NCBI RefSeq assembly: GCF_022012415.1
Contig: NZ_JAKLTR010000019.1
Coordinates: forward strand, 1 to 64,000
Length of the DNA stretch: 64,000 nucleotides
Direction: 5' to 3'
Origin: Terrimonas ginsenosidimutans
GTDB taxonomy: Bacteria > Bacteroidota > Bacteroidia > Chitinophagales > Chitinophagaceae
Both the position numbers and the translations under genes were made by a program. The notes beneath the pieces were generated by a model. That model ran no database searches and was not told where the DNA came from. It was given only the letters and a program-made list of their open reading frames with translations. Of this stretch, positions 9,901 to 18,337 are shown piece by piece. Position 1 is the first letter of the stretch; each line of letters begins with the position of its first letter.

Positions 9901-10603
9901 CTCCGGTGTTGATACAAAGAAGGATATCGTGTGCGTTAAAGTCTGACTGATCCACGTAGTGAGAATCATTGCTGGCAATGATCCTTACGTTGTGCTTGCG
10001 GGCAAATTTGATCAGGATCTCGTTCACCTTATCCTGCTCGGTCATATTATGCCGTTGCAGTTCGACGTAGAAGTCATCTCCGAAAAGGTCCAGCCACCAT
10101 TTGAATTCTGTTTCTGCTTCTTCTTCGCCTTTCCGTAGGATCGCCTGTGGAACGGATGCACCCAGGCAGCAGGTAGTGGCGATGAGTCCTTCGTGGTATT
10201 GAACAATAAGTTCTTTATCGATACGTGGATACTTACTGTACAGCCCTTCGATAAAGCCGAGCGACGTCAGCTTTACAAGGTTTTTATAACCCTGTTCGTT
10301 CTTGGCCAATAAGATCTGGTGATGACGAACGTCACGTTGCTCTTTGGTAAAGATCTTCTGGTGACGGTTAGCGGTAACATAGAATTCGCAACCGACAACG
10401 GGTTTTACTTTAAGGTTGCCATTAGCGTCTTTGTGTTTGTATGCTTCGGATACGAATTCGAAGGCACCGAACATATTGCCATGGTCGCTGATGGCGAGGG
10501 CGGGCATACCATCGGCAATTGCTTTTTTATAAAGTGCCTGAATGGAAGCCTGTCCATCCAATAAAGAGAACTGGGTGTGTACGTGTAAATGAGAGAATTT
10601 CAT
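6986..10603 (-). CDS. dnaE: DNA polymerase III alpha subunit
   Basis: Replicative polymerase catalytic subunit, 1205 aa. The N-terminal PHP domain begins with FSHLHVHTQFSLLDG and includes AISDHGNMFGAF. The palm follows with GPGRGSAAGSAVAYC (about residues 377-391) and the catalytic aspartates in PDIDTDFDD (about residues 416-424). Thumb and fingers are followed by a helix-hairpin-helix region (LAYAGGFDCF) and a C-terminal OB fold (SFVIEDYTGKMDFALFSEDY). The type is DnaE, not PolC. A 99-bp palindromic element lies only 25 bp upstream of its ATG, between it and the propeller lipoprotein gene on the same strand, so its promoter must lie in that element, in the 25 bp, or further upstream. Confidence 0.97.
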   Translation of the reverse strand: MKFSHLHVHTQFSLLDGQASIQALYKKAIADGMPALAISDHGNMFGAFEFVSEAYKHKDANGNLKVKPVVGCEFYVTANRHQKIFTKEQRDVRHHQILLAKNEQGYKNLVKLTSLGFIEGLYSKYPRIDKELIVQYHEGLIATTCCLGASVPQAILRKGEEEAETEFKWWLDLFGDDFYVELQRHNMTEQDKVNEILIKFARKHNVRIIASNDSHYVDQSDFNAHDILLCINTGEKITTPAMRDFADDDMNMKGKRFAFPNDQFYFKTTAEMGKVFHDLPEALDNTNEIVDKIDLLNLKRDILLPNFQTPPEFATQDEYLEHLTWEGAKARYNEITPEIDERLRFELYTIRTMGFAGYFLIVSDFIRAGRDIGVFIGPGRGSAAGSAVAYCIGITNIDPIKYKLLFERFLNPDRKSMPDIDTDFDDEGRQKVIDYVVDKYGKSQVAQIITYGTMAAKMSIKDVARVMDLPLAESNAIAKLVPDKPGIELRRVLQAPMKTKDGEKSLEEKDGLASEDLDNVRRIRELYAQRDTPAGKVLHEAERLEGSVRNTGIHAAGIIIAPKDLTELLPVSIAKDSPLWVTQFEGSIIEDAGVIKMDFLGLKTLTIIKNALTMIKQNHGIDIVIDDIPLDDQKTYELYQQAATIGTFQFESPGMQKYLRELKPDKFGDLIAMNALYRPGPIAYIPNYIDRKHGREEIAYDLPEMKEYLEETYGITVYQEQVMLLAQSLAGFSKGDADVLRKAMGKKQKAVLDKMKAQFIKGAVEKGLPADKLEKIWTDWEAFAQYAFNKSHSTCYAFVAYQTAYLKAHYPGEYMSAVLNNAGSIEKITFFMEECKRMGIKVLGPDINESLKGFAVNKIGEIRFGLGGMKGVGEAAVENIVEERKDGYPNIFDFIKRINQRAVNKKTLESLAYAGGFDCFPEHHRRQYFNIPEGETATGLEKIIKYGQIVANQNASSGHTLFGDLPTMMEIPTPKLADCEPWSLTEQLDKEKEVTGMFLSGHPLDHYRFEMKHYGMTPIADFLEFRDSIKLQPNPGRIFKMLGLVADAQHRIAKSGNKFGSFVIEDYTGKMDFALFSEDYLKISPFLQQGTTVFFTGFLKPRWNKEEFEFKIQQVTLAESVKKTMTRQINIEIHPQDLNKGMIDFVESNLKSFRGGSTALKFILSEPKAGMRISLVSGNNGFEMNDEMIHFLQETPELRVQVQAS

Positions 10604-10627
10604 GGGTTGTCGTTCCTGGTATTAGTC

Positions 10628-10726
10628 AGCGTAGCAATATCGCAGAGGAAGCTATGTGAACGCAGAGAGCGCCCAGACTTTGCGTGCTTTGCGTTCATAT
10701 AGCGCTCTCTGCGATACTCCTACGCC
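10628..10726. repeat. Intergenic palindrome, GGCGTAG-ended family
   Basis: Left end AGCGTAGCAATATCGCAGAG (10628 on) matches the reverse complement of the right end (GGCGTAGGAGTATCGCAGAG, ending 10726) with few mismatches. Inside, both arms carry ATGTGAACGCA/ATATGAACGCA and AGAGAGCGC words. It begins 25 bp before dnaE and ends 4 bp from the stop codon of the upstream gene, so it fills the entire gap. Confidence 0.8.
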
Positions 10727-10729
10727 AAA

Positions 10730-11998
10730 TTATTTCTTCTTAAAACTGAAAACGTTGATCAAGCCATTAGTATAACTGCAAACCCATGCTTCGAGTTTAC
10801 TGTCGTCCTCAAAAATGTCTACGCCAACGGGATGTCCTTTACATGGCAAAGATGCCACTTTCTCAAACTGTGTGTCGTTTATTTTATAAACATCTACGAA
10901 GTCGGAACTATAGCAGGTAACAAACAGGAATTGCTGATTTTTTGAAAGGATAAGTGTGCGGGGTTGGGCATGTGTGGTGGCGGTAAAAAGCGTTTTTCCC
11001 GTGGAAGGGTCTACACAAGCGATCTTCGCGAGTTTATTGTAGGAGACAAAAAGCCGGCCTGCTGTGTCTGCTACCACATGCCTGGGGTTGGAAACCACCT
11101 GGATGGGCTCTTCTTTTTCCCAGGTTTCATTGTTGATAACATCTATGACGGAGCCTCCCATGATGGCGACATATGATTTTTTTTCGTCGTCATCTACGGC
11201 AATACCGCGGGGAATGGCGACTGTTTTGATGGTATCGATCATTCGGGCTGCCGGGAATCCGGCAGTGTCCATTTCCAGGACGCTGACGGTATAGGAGTGC
11301 CAGTTGCTGACCAGCAGGTGTTTATCGTCGGCGGTTTTAGAGATGACCTTCGGAGTTTTACCTGTTTTGACCAGCGGCACCCAGAAGGAGTCTTTTTCCG
11401 CCTTGCCAGGATAATTGACGGTGATCTTTTTAAGATGCTGGTCTTTTAGTGGGTGTGGTTCGTTTTCGTCATTGTCGTCCACCCGGATAGGCACGATACC
11501 TTCCGCATTGTGAAGGGATACCCAGAGGATCCTGTCGTCATGACTCAGGCAGGCCTCCACCGGTTTTTCTTCGTATGAAGAGATCGGTTTGTCGGTGGTG
11601 TAGTCCCATCCGGTGCCTTTTGTTGGCGCAAATTTGAACTCGCGTATGACAGACCGGGTGGTCTGATCGAATTCATAAATGCTCATCCCTTCAAGGTTCA
11701 TTGCGTAAAGCTTTGAGCCATCTCCGTTAAAAAGCACGGATTTGGTGCCGGGGGCTGCTTTCAGGACCTCTGTTTTTTCGTATACGATGTGAGAGTAGGG
11801 CGCCAGCACGGGTTTTTGAACGGTATCAACAGTGACCGTGGCAGGAATAGAATCCGCCGCGAGCACAAGATTCTTTGGAATGGAGTCCTGAACAGCCGCT
11901 GGCGTAACGGCTTTTACGCTGGCCGCACCCTGGCAGCTGAACAATACAAGACAAACGGGAATGATCAAAAACAAAGGCATTTTGGGTATGATTAACAT
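10730..11998 (-). CDS. YncE-like beta-propeller lipoprotein
   Basis: A 422-aa exported protein. The signal peptide ends in a lipobox (VCLVLFSC, Cys23), so it is a lipoprotein. The mature part consists of repeated beta-propeller blades of the YVTN/YncE kind: SVLFNGDGSKLYAMNLEGMSIYEF, HLLVSNWHSYTVSVLEM, IAVDDDEKKSYVAIMGG, RTLILSKNQQFLFVTCYSS and similar. These proteins are usually surface or periplasmic binding scaffolds; the ligand is unknown. An internal Met at residue 7 (MPLFLIIP) could be the real start and gives a tidier signal peptide. It is divergent from the NlpC/P60 gene and precedes dnaE on the same strand. Confidence 0.78.
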   Translation of the reverse strand: MLIIPKMPLFLIIPVCLVLFSCQGAASVKAVTPAAVQDSIPKNLVLAADSIPATVTVDTVQKPVLAPYSHIVYEKTEVLKAAPGTKSVLFNGDGSKLYAMNLEGMSIYEFDQTTRSVIREFKFAPTKGTGWDYTTDKPISSYEEKPVEACLSHDDRILWVSLHNAEGIVPIRVDDNDENEPHPLKDQHLKKITVNYPGKAEKDSFWVPLVKTGKTPKVISKTADDKHLLVSNWHSYTVSVLEMDTAGFPAARMIDTIKTVAIPRGIAVDDDEKKSYVAIMGGSVIDVINNETWEKEEPIQVVSNPRHVVADTAGRLFVSYNKLAKIACVDPSTGKTLFTATTHAQPRTLILSKNQQFLFVTCYSSDFVDVYKINDTQFEKVASLPCKGHPVGVDIFEDDSKLEAWVCSYTNGLINVFSFKKK

Positions 11999-12138
11999 GT
12001 CAAATATATCTCACCTGTTGATCTGCATCATCAAATCAATATACACACAGATTCCCCGAAAATTTAGCTGGTAGTGTCATACAATTAAAAATTTTAATTT
12101 CAGTTACTCCCTTGTTGAATTTTCACTAAAAAATCCTA

Positions 12139-12146
12139 TATTTTTG
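12139..12146 (+). promoter_or_regulatory. -7 promoter element of NlpC/P60 gene
   Basis: TATTTTTG, an exact TANNTTTG match, in the divergent gap. It ends 11 bp before the ATG at 12158 and 47 bp before the alternative ATG at 12194. Confidence 0.5.
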
Positions 12147-12157
12147 CATGGTTTTTG

Positions 12158-12907
12158 ATGAAACCGGAAAACCGAATTCTTAAAAAAGGCCTGATGACAC
12201 GACAACTGATCCCGGCTTTTGCCATCATTCTGTTTCTTACCAGCTGTTCTTCTATGAGGCCGGTGAATTCAAAGCAGCCTGTTATCGCAGGCAAAGGCAA
12301 TTCCGCAAATACTGACAAAGTACAATTCCTGAACGATATCAGCACGGAGTCAACCCCTCCGGTGTTGAAATATGCGGCTCCTAAAACGCAAACTTCTTCC
12401 AAAGCTTCTCTAAAAGAGGATCATGGATCTGTGACGCATGCTGCGGCAGCGGTGGAAAAAGCTTCTGCAACACAATTGAAATATGCCATCCTGCTGGATA
12501 CAGAAGTGGAAAGCCTTGATGGCGACCTGTTACTGGATCATGTAGATGAATGGTATGGAACACGTTATAAGCTTGGGGGTAATTCAAAAGCGGGTATCGA
12601 CTGCTCCGCATTTGTACAGGCTGTATATGTTTCCGCATTTGCACTGACCTTGCCACGGACGGCGCGGGAACAGTATAAGGCGTCCCGCATTATTTCTTCC
12701 ACAGAACTCAAGGAAGGAGACCTTGTATTTTTCAACACACGCGGAGGAGTATCCCATGTGGGGATCTACCTTCAGAATAATAAATTCATTCATGCTTCGA
12801 CTTCGCAGGGCGTAACGGTGAGTGATATGTATGATCCGTATTATATGCGGAGGTTTATTGGGGCGGGGAGGATAGAGAAACCTGAGGCGTCGAATAAGAT
12901 ATTTTAA
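12158..12907 (+). CDS. NlpC/P60 family cysteine peptidase lipoprotein
   Basis: Periplasmic peptidoglycan endopeptidase of the C40 family, cleaving stem peptides. A lipoprotein signal (AFAIILFLTSC) is followed by a disordered Ser/Ala/Lys linker, then the catalytic domain from about residue 130. The nucleophile is Cys149 in GIDCSAFVQ, the catalytic His lies in GGVSHVGIYL, and the third polar residue is His in FIHAS. The order and spacing are those of Spr/NlpC proteins. ATG 12158 is used here; ATG 12194, after AAAAGGCC, would give a shorter signal peptide and is equally possible. A clear terminator follows the gene. Confidence 0.9.
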   Translation: MKPENRILKKGLMTRQLIPAFAIILFLTSCSSMRPVNSKQPVIAGKGNSANTDKVQFLNDISTESTPPVLKYAAPKTQTSSKASLKEDHGSVTHAAAAVEKASATQLKYAILLDTEVESLDGDLLLDHVDEWYGTRYKLGGNSKAGIDCSAFVQAVYVSAFALTLPRTAREQYKASRIISSTELKEGDLVFFNTRGGVSHVGIYLQNNKFIHASTSQGVTVSDMYDPYYMRRFIGAGRIEKPEASNKIF

Positions 12908-12911
12908 CCTG

Positions 12912-12946
12912 TAAAAAGATCCGGCAATTAGAGCCGGATTTTTTTG
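12912..12946 (+). terminator. Rho-independent terminator of NlpC/P60 gene
   Basis: Perfect 7-bp stem ATCCGGC/GCCGGAT (12919-12925 and 12933-12939), 7-nt loop, A-run before and seven T after. It begins 5 bp after the stop codon. Confidence 0.85.
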
Positions 12947-12990
12947 TGGTGTGGTGGGCGACCGGGGCACAGTGGTTGGAGAGGATTAGG

Positions 12991-13180
12991 TTGCCGGGTG
13001 GGTAAAGCGCTTTTTTTGCCGGAGGGCAAAGTCTCTTTTTTTCGACTTGAGGTCGAAAGACTCCGTTTACTTTTTTGCCTTGATGCAAAAAAAGTAACAA
13101 AAAAAGTAATCAGAGACTTCGAGGTTCTCACCTCAAAAAACCTATAACAACAAAAAACAGCGCTCTTGCCCGCCCGGCAA
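12991..13180. repeat. Palindromic element with nested T-rich hairpins
   Basis: Outer arms (12991-13017 and about 13153-13180) read TTGCCGGGTGGGTAAAGCGC on the left and TTGCCGGGCGGGCAAGAGCGC as the complement of the right. Inside are three small hairpins, each flanked by T or A runs: TTGCCGGAGGGCAA, TCGACTTGAGGTCGA and TTTTTGCCTTGATGCAAAAA, followed by GTAACAAAAAAAGTAA. It lies between the convergent NlpC/P60 and flippase genes, after a normal terminator. I cannot name the family; its modular hairpin structure suggests a dispersed repeat. Confidence 0.7.
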
Positions 13181-13214
13181 AAAAACTGCACCCCACAGCA
13201 GGCAATTGCTCCCA

Positions 13215-14714
13215 CTACAGCCTCAATCGTTTTTTTACCGTCTCAACCACTGGCTTCAGATCCGGCGAAAGCTTCAGGTATACTATAGCCGCACCAAAGA
13301 GCATCAAAAACAGAAGGCTTCTGCAGAACAATCCGGCGAAGCCGTGAAGGTTTCTGAAGGCGAAGTAGGTAAGTATGTAGGCTGCGAGGCCGATAAGTAC
13401 GGAATACAGGGAATTTCTGGTAAAAGGGAAAAGCCTGAATTTCTTCCAGAGGAAGATGATGCGGATCGCATTGTAAATAGTGATCGAAATAAATTGTGCG
13501 ATGGCCGGTCCGAGGATGTCAAATTCTTTCGCCAACAGGTATGTCAGGGGGAGCATGAGGAACAGAAGAATGGCTCCGCTTATCAGTTGAAATCTCCAGT
13601 AAGTGGAGGTTCCGATAATCTCGGTGTTGATCCCCGTGCCGAGATCTACAACACGCGTCAGCCCCAGGAAAATGAATGAGCTGAATCCGAGCAGGTATTC
13701 CGGTTGAATCCCCAGCGTAATGATCGCCTCCCTGTAATTGAGCAGCATGAGGAAATACATGCAGGAGGCGAAGATCAGCAGGTTGATAGACGAACGGTGG
13801 TAGATCTTTTGCAGTAATGCCATATCCCGGTCTTTCCATGCTCTTGACAAATGCGAGATAGAAGAAGCGACAATCGCCCGTTGCGGCGCCTGGATGATAC
13901 CGGTAAGAGTGAAGGCTATCGAGAAGATGGCCACTTTATTCATTCCATCTTCCAGGACGGCGGCAATCACCAGTGAATCGAATATCTGGGATACATAGAA
14001 CACAATAGAACCGGAGTAAACGAACGCACATAGTGTCAGGATCTTCCGTGCATACCGTCGTGTGACCTTGCTGATGCTGAAGCTGAGATAGATCTCTTTC
14101 CTGACCAGCAGATAAATGAAAAGGATCAATGCTATTGCAAGGTAGGTGAGAGAATAAATCTTTATAAAGATGTCAAAGTTGGGTATGATGCGAAGGGCAA
14201 AAAGTAAGATCAGCAGGGTCGTGAATATACGGAATTGAACTTCCTTCAGAAAGCTGGTCAGTACCGGGCGCTTTATACTCCAGGAATACGCTTCCAGTAC
14301 TGCGAAGATGCATTGACCCAATCCCATCGGAAAGATCCACTCATAGTATTGTACCATTTCGGGAGAGTTCTCACTGAACTTCCGGATGACCAGTGTTTTG
14401 AAAACGATTCCCGCAATCGTAATGATGGTAAATCCAATCAGGGTGACACCCAGTGCGATCGCAAGCATGTCATTTTTCGACTTCGAAAGATTGTCCTGGT
14501 AGTAAGGAAAAAATTTGATGACATACGTCGGCATCGATAAAGTACCGAAAGCCATCATCAGGATGGAGGTGTCATAAAAAAACTTCGTAAGCCCGTATTC
14601 ACTTCCGGTAAATAAACCTCCTTTTGTGAAAAAGTAAATATTGAGCATACCGATCAGAAAGCCGAGATACACTACGCCTGACGAGATAATACTTTGCCTT
14701 CGGATGCTGCTCAT
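13215..14714 (-). CDS. Wzx-like polysaccharide flippase (MATE/MOP superfamily)
   Basis: A 499-aa inner-membrane protein with about 12-14 hydrophobic segments. The N-terminal pattern (SSGVVYLGFLIGMLNIYFFTK), the paired helix repeats and the C-terminal bundle match oligosaccharide flippases of the MOP superfamily, which move undecaprenyl-linked sugars across the membrane. No glycosyltransferases or Wzy polymerase lie nearby, so it is not inside an obvious capsule or O-antigen cluster; the substrate cannot be told. It follows the M1 peptidase gene on the same strand with an 89-bp gap. Confidence 0.85.
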   Translation of the reverse strand: MSSIRRQSIISSGVVYLGFLIGMLNIYFFTKGGLFTGSEYGLTKFFYDTSILMMAFGTLSMPTYVIKFFPYYQDNLSKSKNDMLAIALGVTLIGFTIITIAGIVFKTLVIRKFSENSPEMVQYYEWIFPMGLGQCIFAVLEAYSWSIKRPVLTSFLKEVQFRIFTTLLILLFALRIIPNFDIFIKIYSLTYLAIALILFIYLLVRKEIYLSFSISKVTRRYARKILTLCAFVYSGSIVFYVSQIFDSLVIAAVLEDGMNKVAIFSIAFTLTGIIQAPQRAIVASSISHLSRAWKDRDMALLQKIYHRSSINLLIFASCMYFLMLLNYREAIITLGIQPEYLLGFSSFIFLGLTRVVDLGTGINTEIIGTSTYWRFQLISGAILLFLMLPLTYLLAKEFDILGPAIAQFISITIYNAIRIIFLWKKFRLFPFTRNSLYSVLIGLAAYILTYFAFRNLHGFAGLFCRSLLFLMLFGAAIVYLKLSPDLKPVVETVKKRLRL

Positions 14715-14730
14715 GATAGTTTTGTGGTCG

Positions 14731-14762
14731 GATGAAAGGCCGTTGACCGATGGCCGTTACCC
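14731..14762. repeat. Short heptamer run between peptidase and flippase genes
   Basis: GATGAAA, then after 4 bp GTTGACC, GATGGCC and GTTACCC in direct 7-bp register. It joins in one place the word used at 35.3 kb (GTTGACC) with the one used at 59.6 kb (GATGGCC), which supports treating them as one family. No second arm was seen. Confidence 0.55.
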
Positions 14763-14803
14763 GGATCGTAATTCGATTGTTAATGCCTGTAAGTATATTC
14801 CTT

Positions 14804-16471
14804 TTAGTTTTTCAATTTCGGGATCACATAATCGCTCTTGCTGGAATGAATATAAAAATTTTTATCAACGGAGAATTCCTTTTCATCCAGTTGTTTCATG
14901 GATAATGTCTGCCAGTTTTCGGTCGCATTAATCGTATAAGCTTTGTTCTTTGCGTAGATCCGAACAGGCATGTTGAAGCCGGCAATACATTCCCTCCAGC
15001 GATAGCTGATTGCATCATTTTCGATCTTATATTCCAGGACAGGGATACGCGTGTCTCTCAGATACTGATCAAACACTTTCGAGAGGTCCTTACCTGATTT
15101 CCTGGAGATGTATTCTTCTACTTCTTTGGAAGTTGTGATCTTGTGGTAGAAATCCTTATTCAATCCTTTCAAAATATCTTTGAACGTTTTTTCATTGTCA
15201 ATGATCTGCCGGATGGTATGTATCAGGTTTGCTCCTTTGGGGTACATATCTCCACTACCTTCTTTGTTTACGCCATAAGGTCCGATGACCTTGCTGTCAT
15301 TTGAAATGGACTTACGCAATCCCTGGCAATATTCATCAGCCGCTTTCTTCCCGTAATTACATTCAACAAATACTACTTCAGAGTAAGTGGTGAAGCCTTC
15401 GTGGATCCACATGTCGGCAATGTCCTGCGTGGTGATGTTATTCGCAAACCATTCGTGGCCGCTTTCATGAACAATGATATAGTCCCACTCCCTGCCCCAG
15501 CCGCTGCCGGACAGATCCATGCCAAGATAGCCGTTCATATATTTGTTGCCATACGCAACAGCGCTCTGGTGCTCCATGCCAAGATGTGGTGCTTCCACCA
15601 GCTTATAACTGTCTTCATAAAAAGGATAAGGACCGAACCATTCTTCAAAGCATTTAAGCATGCGTTTTACATCACGCCCGAATTGTGCTTTTGCTTTATC
15701 GATATTCTTTTCCAGCACCCAGTAGCTGCATTCGAGATTGCCCTTTACGCCGGCGTAGTCTTCTTTCCAGTTTGTGTAATAGCCGATATATGGAACGATA
15801 TTGTAGTTGTTGATCGGGTTGACCACGGCCCATGTCCAGGTAGTTGTTCCATCTCCATTCGATCTTTTTTCTTTCAGTCTGCCATTGGAAATAGCGGATA
15901 ACGGATCTGCAACGGTCATGCTCAAGCTGGCTCCATTTTCCGGTTCGTCGCCCTGGTAGTCTTTGCACGGATACCAGACGCTGGCGCCGAGTCCCTGGCA
16001 GGCGACGGACATCCATGGACGGCCTTCCGGATCTTTTTTCCAGATCCAGCCGCCATCCCAGGGTGGGTTTACTGCTTCGCGGGGTTTGCCGGAATAGAAC
16101 AGTTCGATAGAGTCTGCGGTCAATCCATTCGGATACCCGGCAGGCAATTGTATATAAAAGACATTCCCGTCTCGCTGATAGCTGAGTTTTGTTCTTTGCG
16201 TTCCGATAAATACGCTGTCGAGCTGCATGGGTTGCTGCAGATCGATCTGCATGGAAGCGGTAACATTTCCGCTGATCTTATAAGTGATCCTGCTGGAACC
16301 TTTGATCGTTTTAGCTGCGTAATCCGGCGTTACCGCGATCTTATAATTGGTAACATCCCACCATGCGCGTTCAGGTGTAACGGACCCGCGCAATGTGTCC
16401 TGATGAGTATATTGTGAAAAAACGTCAAGGGAGATGAACAGGAGAAATAAAACAGTAGCAAATGTTTTCAT
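14804..16471 (-). CDS. M1 family zinc metallopeptidase (gluzincin), exported
   Basis: A 555-aa aminopeptidase-like enzyme with a signal peptide (TVLFLLFISLDVFS). The N-terminal beta domain (about residues 35-230) is followed by the catalytic domain with the substrate motif GMEHQSA, the zinc site HESGHEW and the third ligand Glu in HEGFTTYSE, 18 residues on. It is short for the family because the large C-terminal helical domain of aminopeptidase N is absent, as in other small Bacteroidota M1 enzymes. It probably trims peptides in the periplasm or outside the cell. It is divergent from the peptide-type solute-binding gene, which fits a shared role in peptide use, but this is inference. Confidence 0.92.
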   Translation of the reverse strand: MKTFATVLFLLFISLDVFSQYTHQDTLRGSVTPERAWWDVTNYKIAVTPDYAAKTIKGSSRITYKISGNVTASMQIDLQQPMQLDSVFIGTQRTKLSYQRDGNVFYIQLPAGYPNGLTADSIELFYSGKPREAVNPPWDGGWIWKKDPEGRPWMSVACQGLGASVWYPCKDYQGDEPENGASLSMTVADPLSAISNGRLKEKRSNGDGTTTWTWAVVNPINNYNIVPYIGYYTNWKEDYAGVKGNLECSYWVLEKNIDKAKAQFGRDVKRMLKCFEEWFGPYPFYEDSYKLVEAPHLGMEHQSAVAYGNKYMNGYLGMDLSGSGWGREWDYIIVHESGHEWFANNITTQDIADMWIHEGFTTYSEVVFVECNYGKKAADEYCQGLRKSISNDSKVIGPYGVNKEGSGDMYPKGANLIHTIRQIIDNEKTFKDILKGLNKDFYHKITTSKEVEEYISRKSGKDLSKVFDQYLRDTRIPVLEYKIENDAISYRWRECIAGFNMPVRIYAKNKAYTINATENWQTLSMKQLDEKEFSVDKNFYIHSSKSDYVIPKLKN

Positions 16472-16526
16472 GCTGTAATTACAGTTGAATGAGTTTGAAT
16501 TGTAAATTTAGTCGTTCAGACCGAAT

Positions 16527-18188
16527 ATGTCTGTTAAAACAACGATGAGCGGATACCGTCATTCATATCTCTGGATCATTTTCCCGGCCATCCTGGCGAT
16601 CTCGTGCTCATCAGCGAGCAATGAAGGGCGTAAGATATTTTATTATAACGAACAGACGGGCATTGCTTCGCTTGACCCGGTTTTTGCAAAAAATCAAAGC
16701 ATCATGTGGGCGGTCCACCAGTTGTACAATACGCTGGTGGAAGTGGATGATAGTTTGCATATTATCCCGTCTGTTGCGAAAGGGTGGGATGTTTCATCTG
16801 ACCGGACCGTCTATACATTTCATTTACGAACGAATGTCTTTTTTCATGATGATCCCGCTTTTGCGGGCGGGAAAGGACGTGCAATGAATGCTGCTGATGT
16901 TGTGTACAGCCTGTCGAGGATCACGGATGGGAAAGTGGCAAGCCCCGGTGGCTGGATCTTCAATGCGAAACTTGATTCCGTTCAGCCTTTCCGCGCCAAA
17001 GACGATTCAACCTTTGAAGTGAAACTTCGCCGTCCCTATCATCCTATCCTGGGCATCCTTTCGATGCAGTATTGTTCCATCGTGCCAAGGGAAGCAGTGG
17101 AGATGTATGGTTCCGATTTCAGGCGTCATCCGGTTGGTACCGGCCCGTTCCGGTTTGTGGCCTGGGAAGAAGGGCAGGCGCTGGTTTTGGGAAAGCATCC
17201 GAACTATTTCGAATCAGATGAACAGGGAAATCGCCTGCCATACCTCGATGGGATCAAAGTCAGTTTTTATGACAGCCGCGCAACAGAGTTTTTATTATTG
17301 CGCCAGCACAAGCTTTCTTTTATCAACGATATCGAATCGTCTTTCAAGGACGAAGTGCTTACCAAGAAAGGAACATTGCGGAAAGACTGGGAGGGGAAGA
17401 TACAGTTGCAGACGAATCCTTATCTGAACATCGAATATCTCGGTCTGCTGGTTGATACAACCAATCCTATCATGAAAGGGGCTCCAACCCGGTTCAGGAA
17501 GATCCGGCAGGCGATCAACTACGGCTTTGACCGCCGTAAGATGGCGTTGTATCTGCGTAATTCATTGGGTACCCCGGCAGAGTCAGGATTTGTACCCGAA
17601 GGGCTGCCTTCTTTTGATACATCTGTAGTAAAGGGGTACACCTATAAGCCGGCTAAAAGCCGTCAGCTGCTGGAAGAAGCAGGTTTTCCGGATGGGAAGG
17701 GGTTGCCCGCTATCAAATTGCTTACGATCCCGATCTATGCGGATATGGGAGATTATATTGCCAAACAACTTAATGAAGTTGGGATAACTGTGCAGGTAGA
17801 AGTAGTGCAGAAATCATTACTGCTGGAACTTACTTCTAATTCAAGAGCCCTCTTCTTTCGCGGCAGCTGGATAGCTGATTACCCGGATGCGGAAAATTAT
17901 CTTTCTGTTTTTTATTCTAAAAATCCGGCTCCGCCGAATTACACACGTTATAAAAATCCTGCGTTTGATGCATTATTTGAAAAGGCTTTGGCTGAAACAA
18001 ATGATTCGCTGCGCTACCGACTTTATCAGCAGGCAGATCAGTTGATGATCGATGACGCACCAGTGGTGCCATTGTGGTATGATAAAGTGGTCAGACTGGT
18101 GCAGCCGGAGGTAACGGGATTCAGGCCGAACGCGTTGAATTTGCTCGAACTGCGCAGGACCGGAATAGGGGCAGATGATCGCAGGTAA
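16527..18188 (+). CDS. ABC transporter substrate-binding lipoprotein, family 5 (Dpp/Opp type)
   Basis: A 553-aa extracytoplasmic solute-binding protein. The lipobox is in AILAISCSSAS. Family 5 signatures are seen in SLDPVFAKNQSIMWAVHQLYNTLVE, the HLRTNVFFHDDP strand, MNAADVVYSLSRI, RHPVGTGPFRFVAWEEGQ, RQAINYGFDRRKMA and the PVVPLWYDKVVR end. These proteins usually capture peptides or nickel chelates for a DppBCDF-type permease. No permease or ATPase gene is adjacent in the window, so it is an orphan here. Met7 (MSGYRHSYL) is an alternative start. It converges on msrA. Confidence 0.9.
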   Translation: MSVKTTMSGYRHSYLWIIFPAILAISCSSASNEGRKIFYYNEQTGIASLDPVFAKNQSIMWAVHQLYNTLVEVDDSLHIIPSVAKGWDVSSDRTVYTFHLRTNVFFHDDPAFAGGKGRAMNAADVVYSLSRITDGKVASPGGWIFNAKLDSVQPFRAKDDSTFEVKLRRPYHPILGILSMQYCSIVPREAVEMYGSDFRRHPVGTGPFRFVAWEEGQALVLGKHPNYFESDEQGNRLPYLDGIKVSFYDSRATEFLLLRQHKLSFINDIESSFKDEVLTKKGTLRKDWEGKIQLQTNPYLNIEYLGLLVDTTNPIMKGAPTRFRKIRQAINYGFDRRKMALYLRNSLGTPAESGFVPEGLPSFDTSVVKGYTYKPAKSRQLLEEAGFPDGKGLPAIKLLTIPIYADMGDYIAKQLNEVGITVQVEVVQKSLLLELTSNSRALFFRGSWIADYPDAENYLSVFYSKNPAPPNYTRYKNPAFDALFEKALAETNDSLRYRLYQQADQLMIDDAPVVPLWYDKVVRLVQPEVTGFRPNALNLLELRRTGIGADDRR

Positions 18189-18332
18189 TAGCCCTCAGGT
18201 TAAGCGCCACAAGAGATATCACTGGCGCATGCATATCGCAAAGTAGCAGCTAACAATACAAGCAATACCTAACGACCCTGACGGCTGCTTTGCGATACGC
18301 ATACGTTGATACGATGTTAACCTGACGGCTAT
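18188..18332. repeat. Intergenic palindrome between convergent genes
   Basis: Outer arms ATAGCCCTCAGGTTAA (left) and ATAGCCGTCAGGTTAA (complement of right) differ by one base. Inner arms contain TATCGCAAAGTAGC and TATCGCAAAGCAGC, the core word of the GGCGTAG-ended family. The two arms are joined by unlike spacers. It starts at the binding-protein stop codon and ends 6 bp from the msrA stop, and no other terminator is seen there. Confidence 0.75.
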
Positions 18333-18337
18333 GTCTC

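Noticed and set aside
7034-9946. Several long plus-strand frames opposite dnaE
   Set aside because: They lie antisense to conserved dnaE sequence and are explained by its codon pattern.
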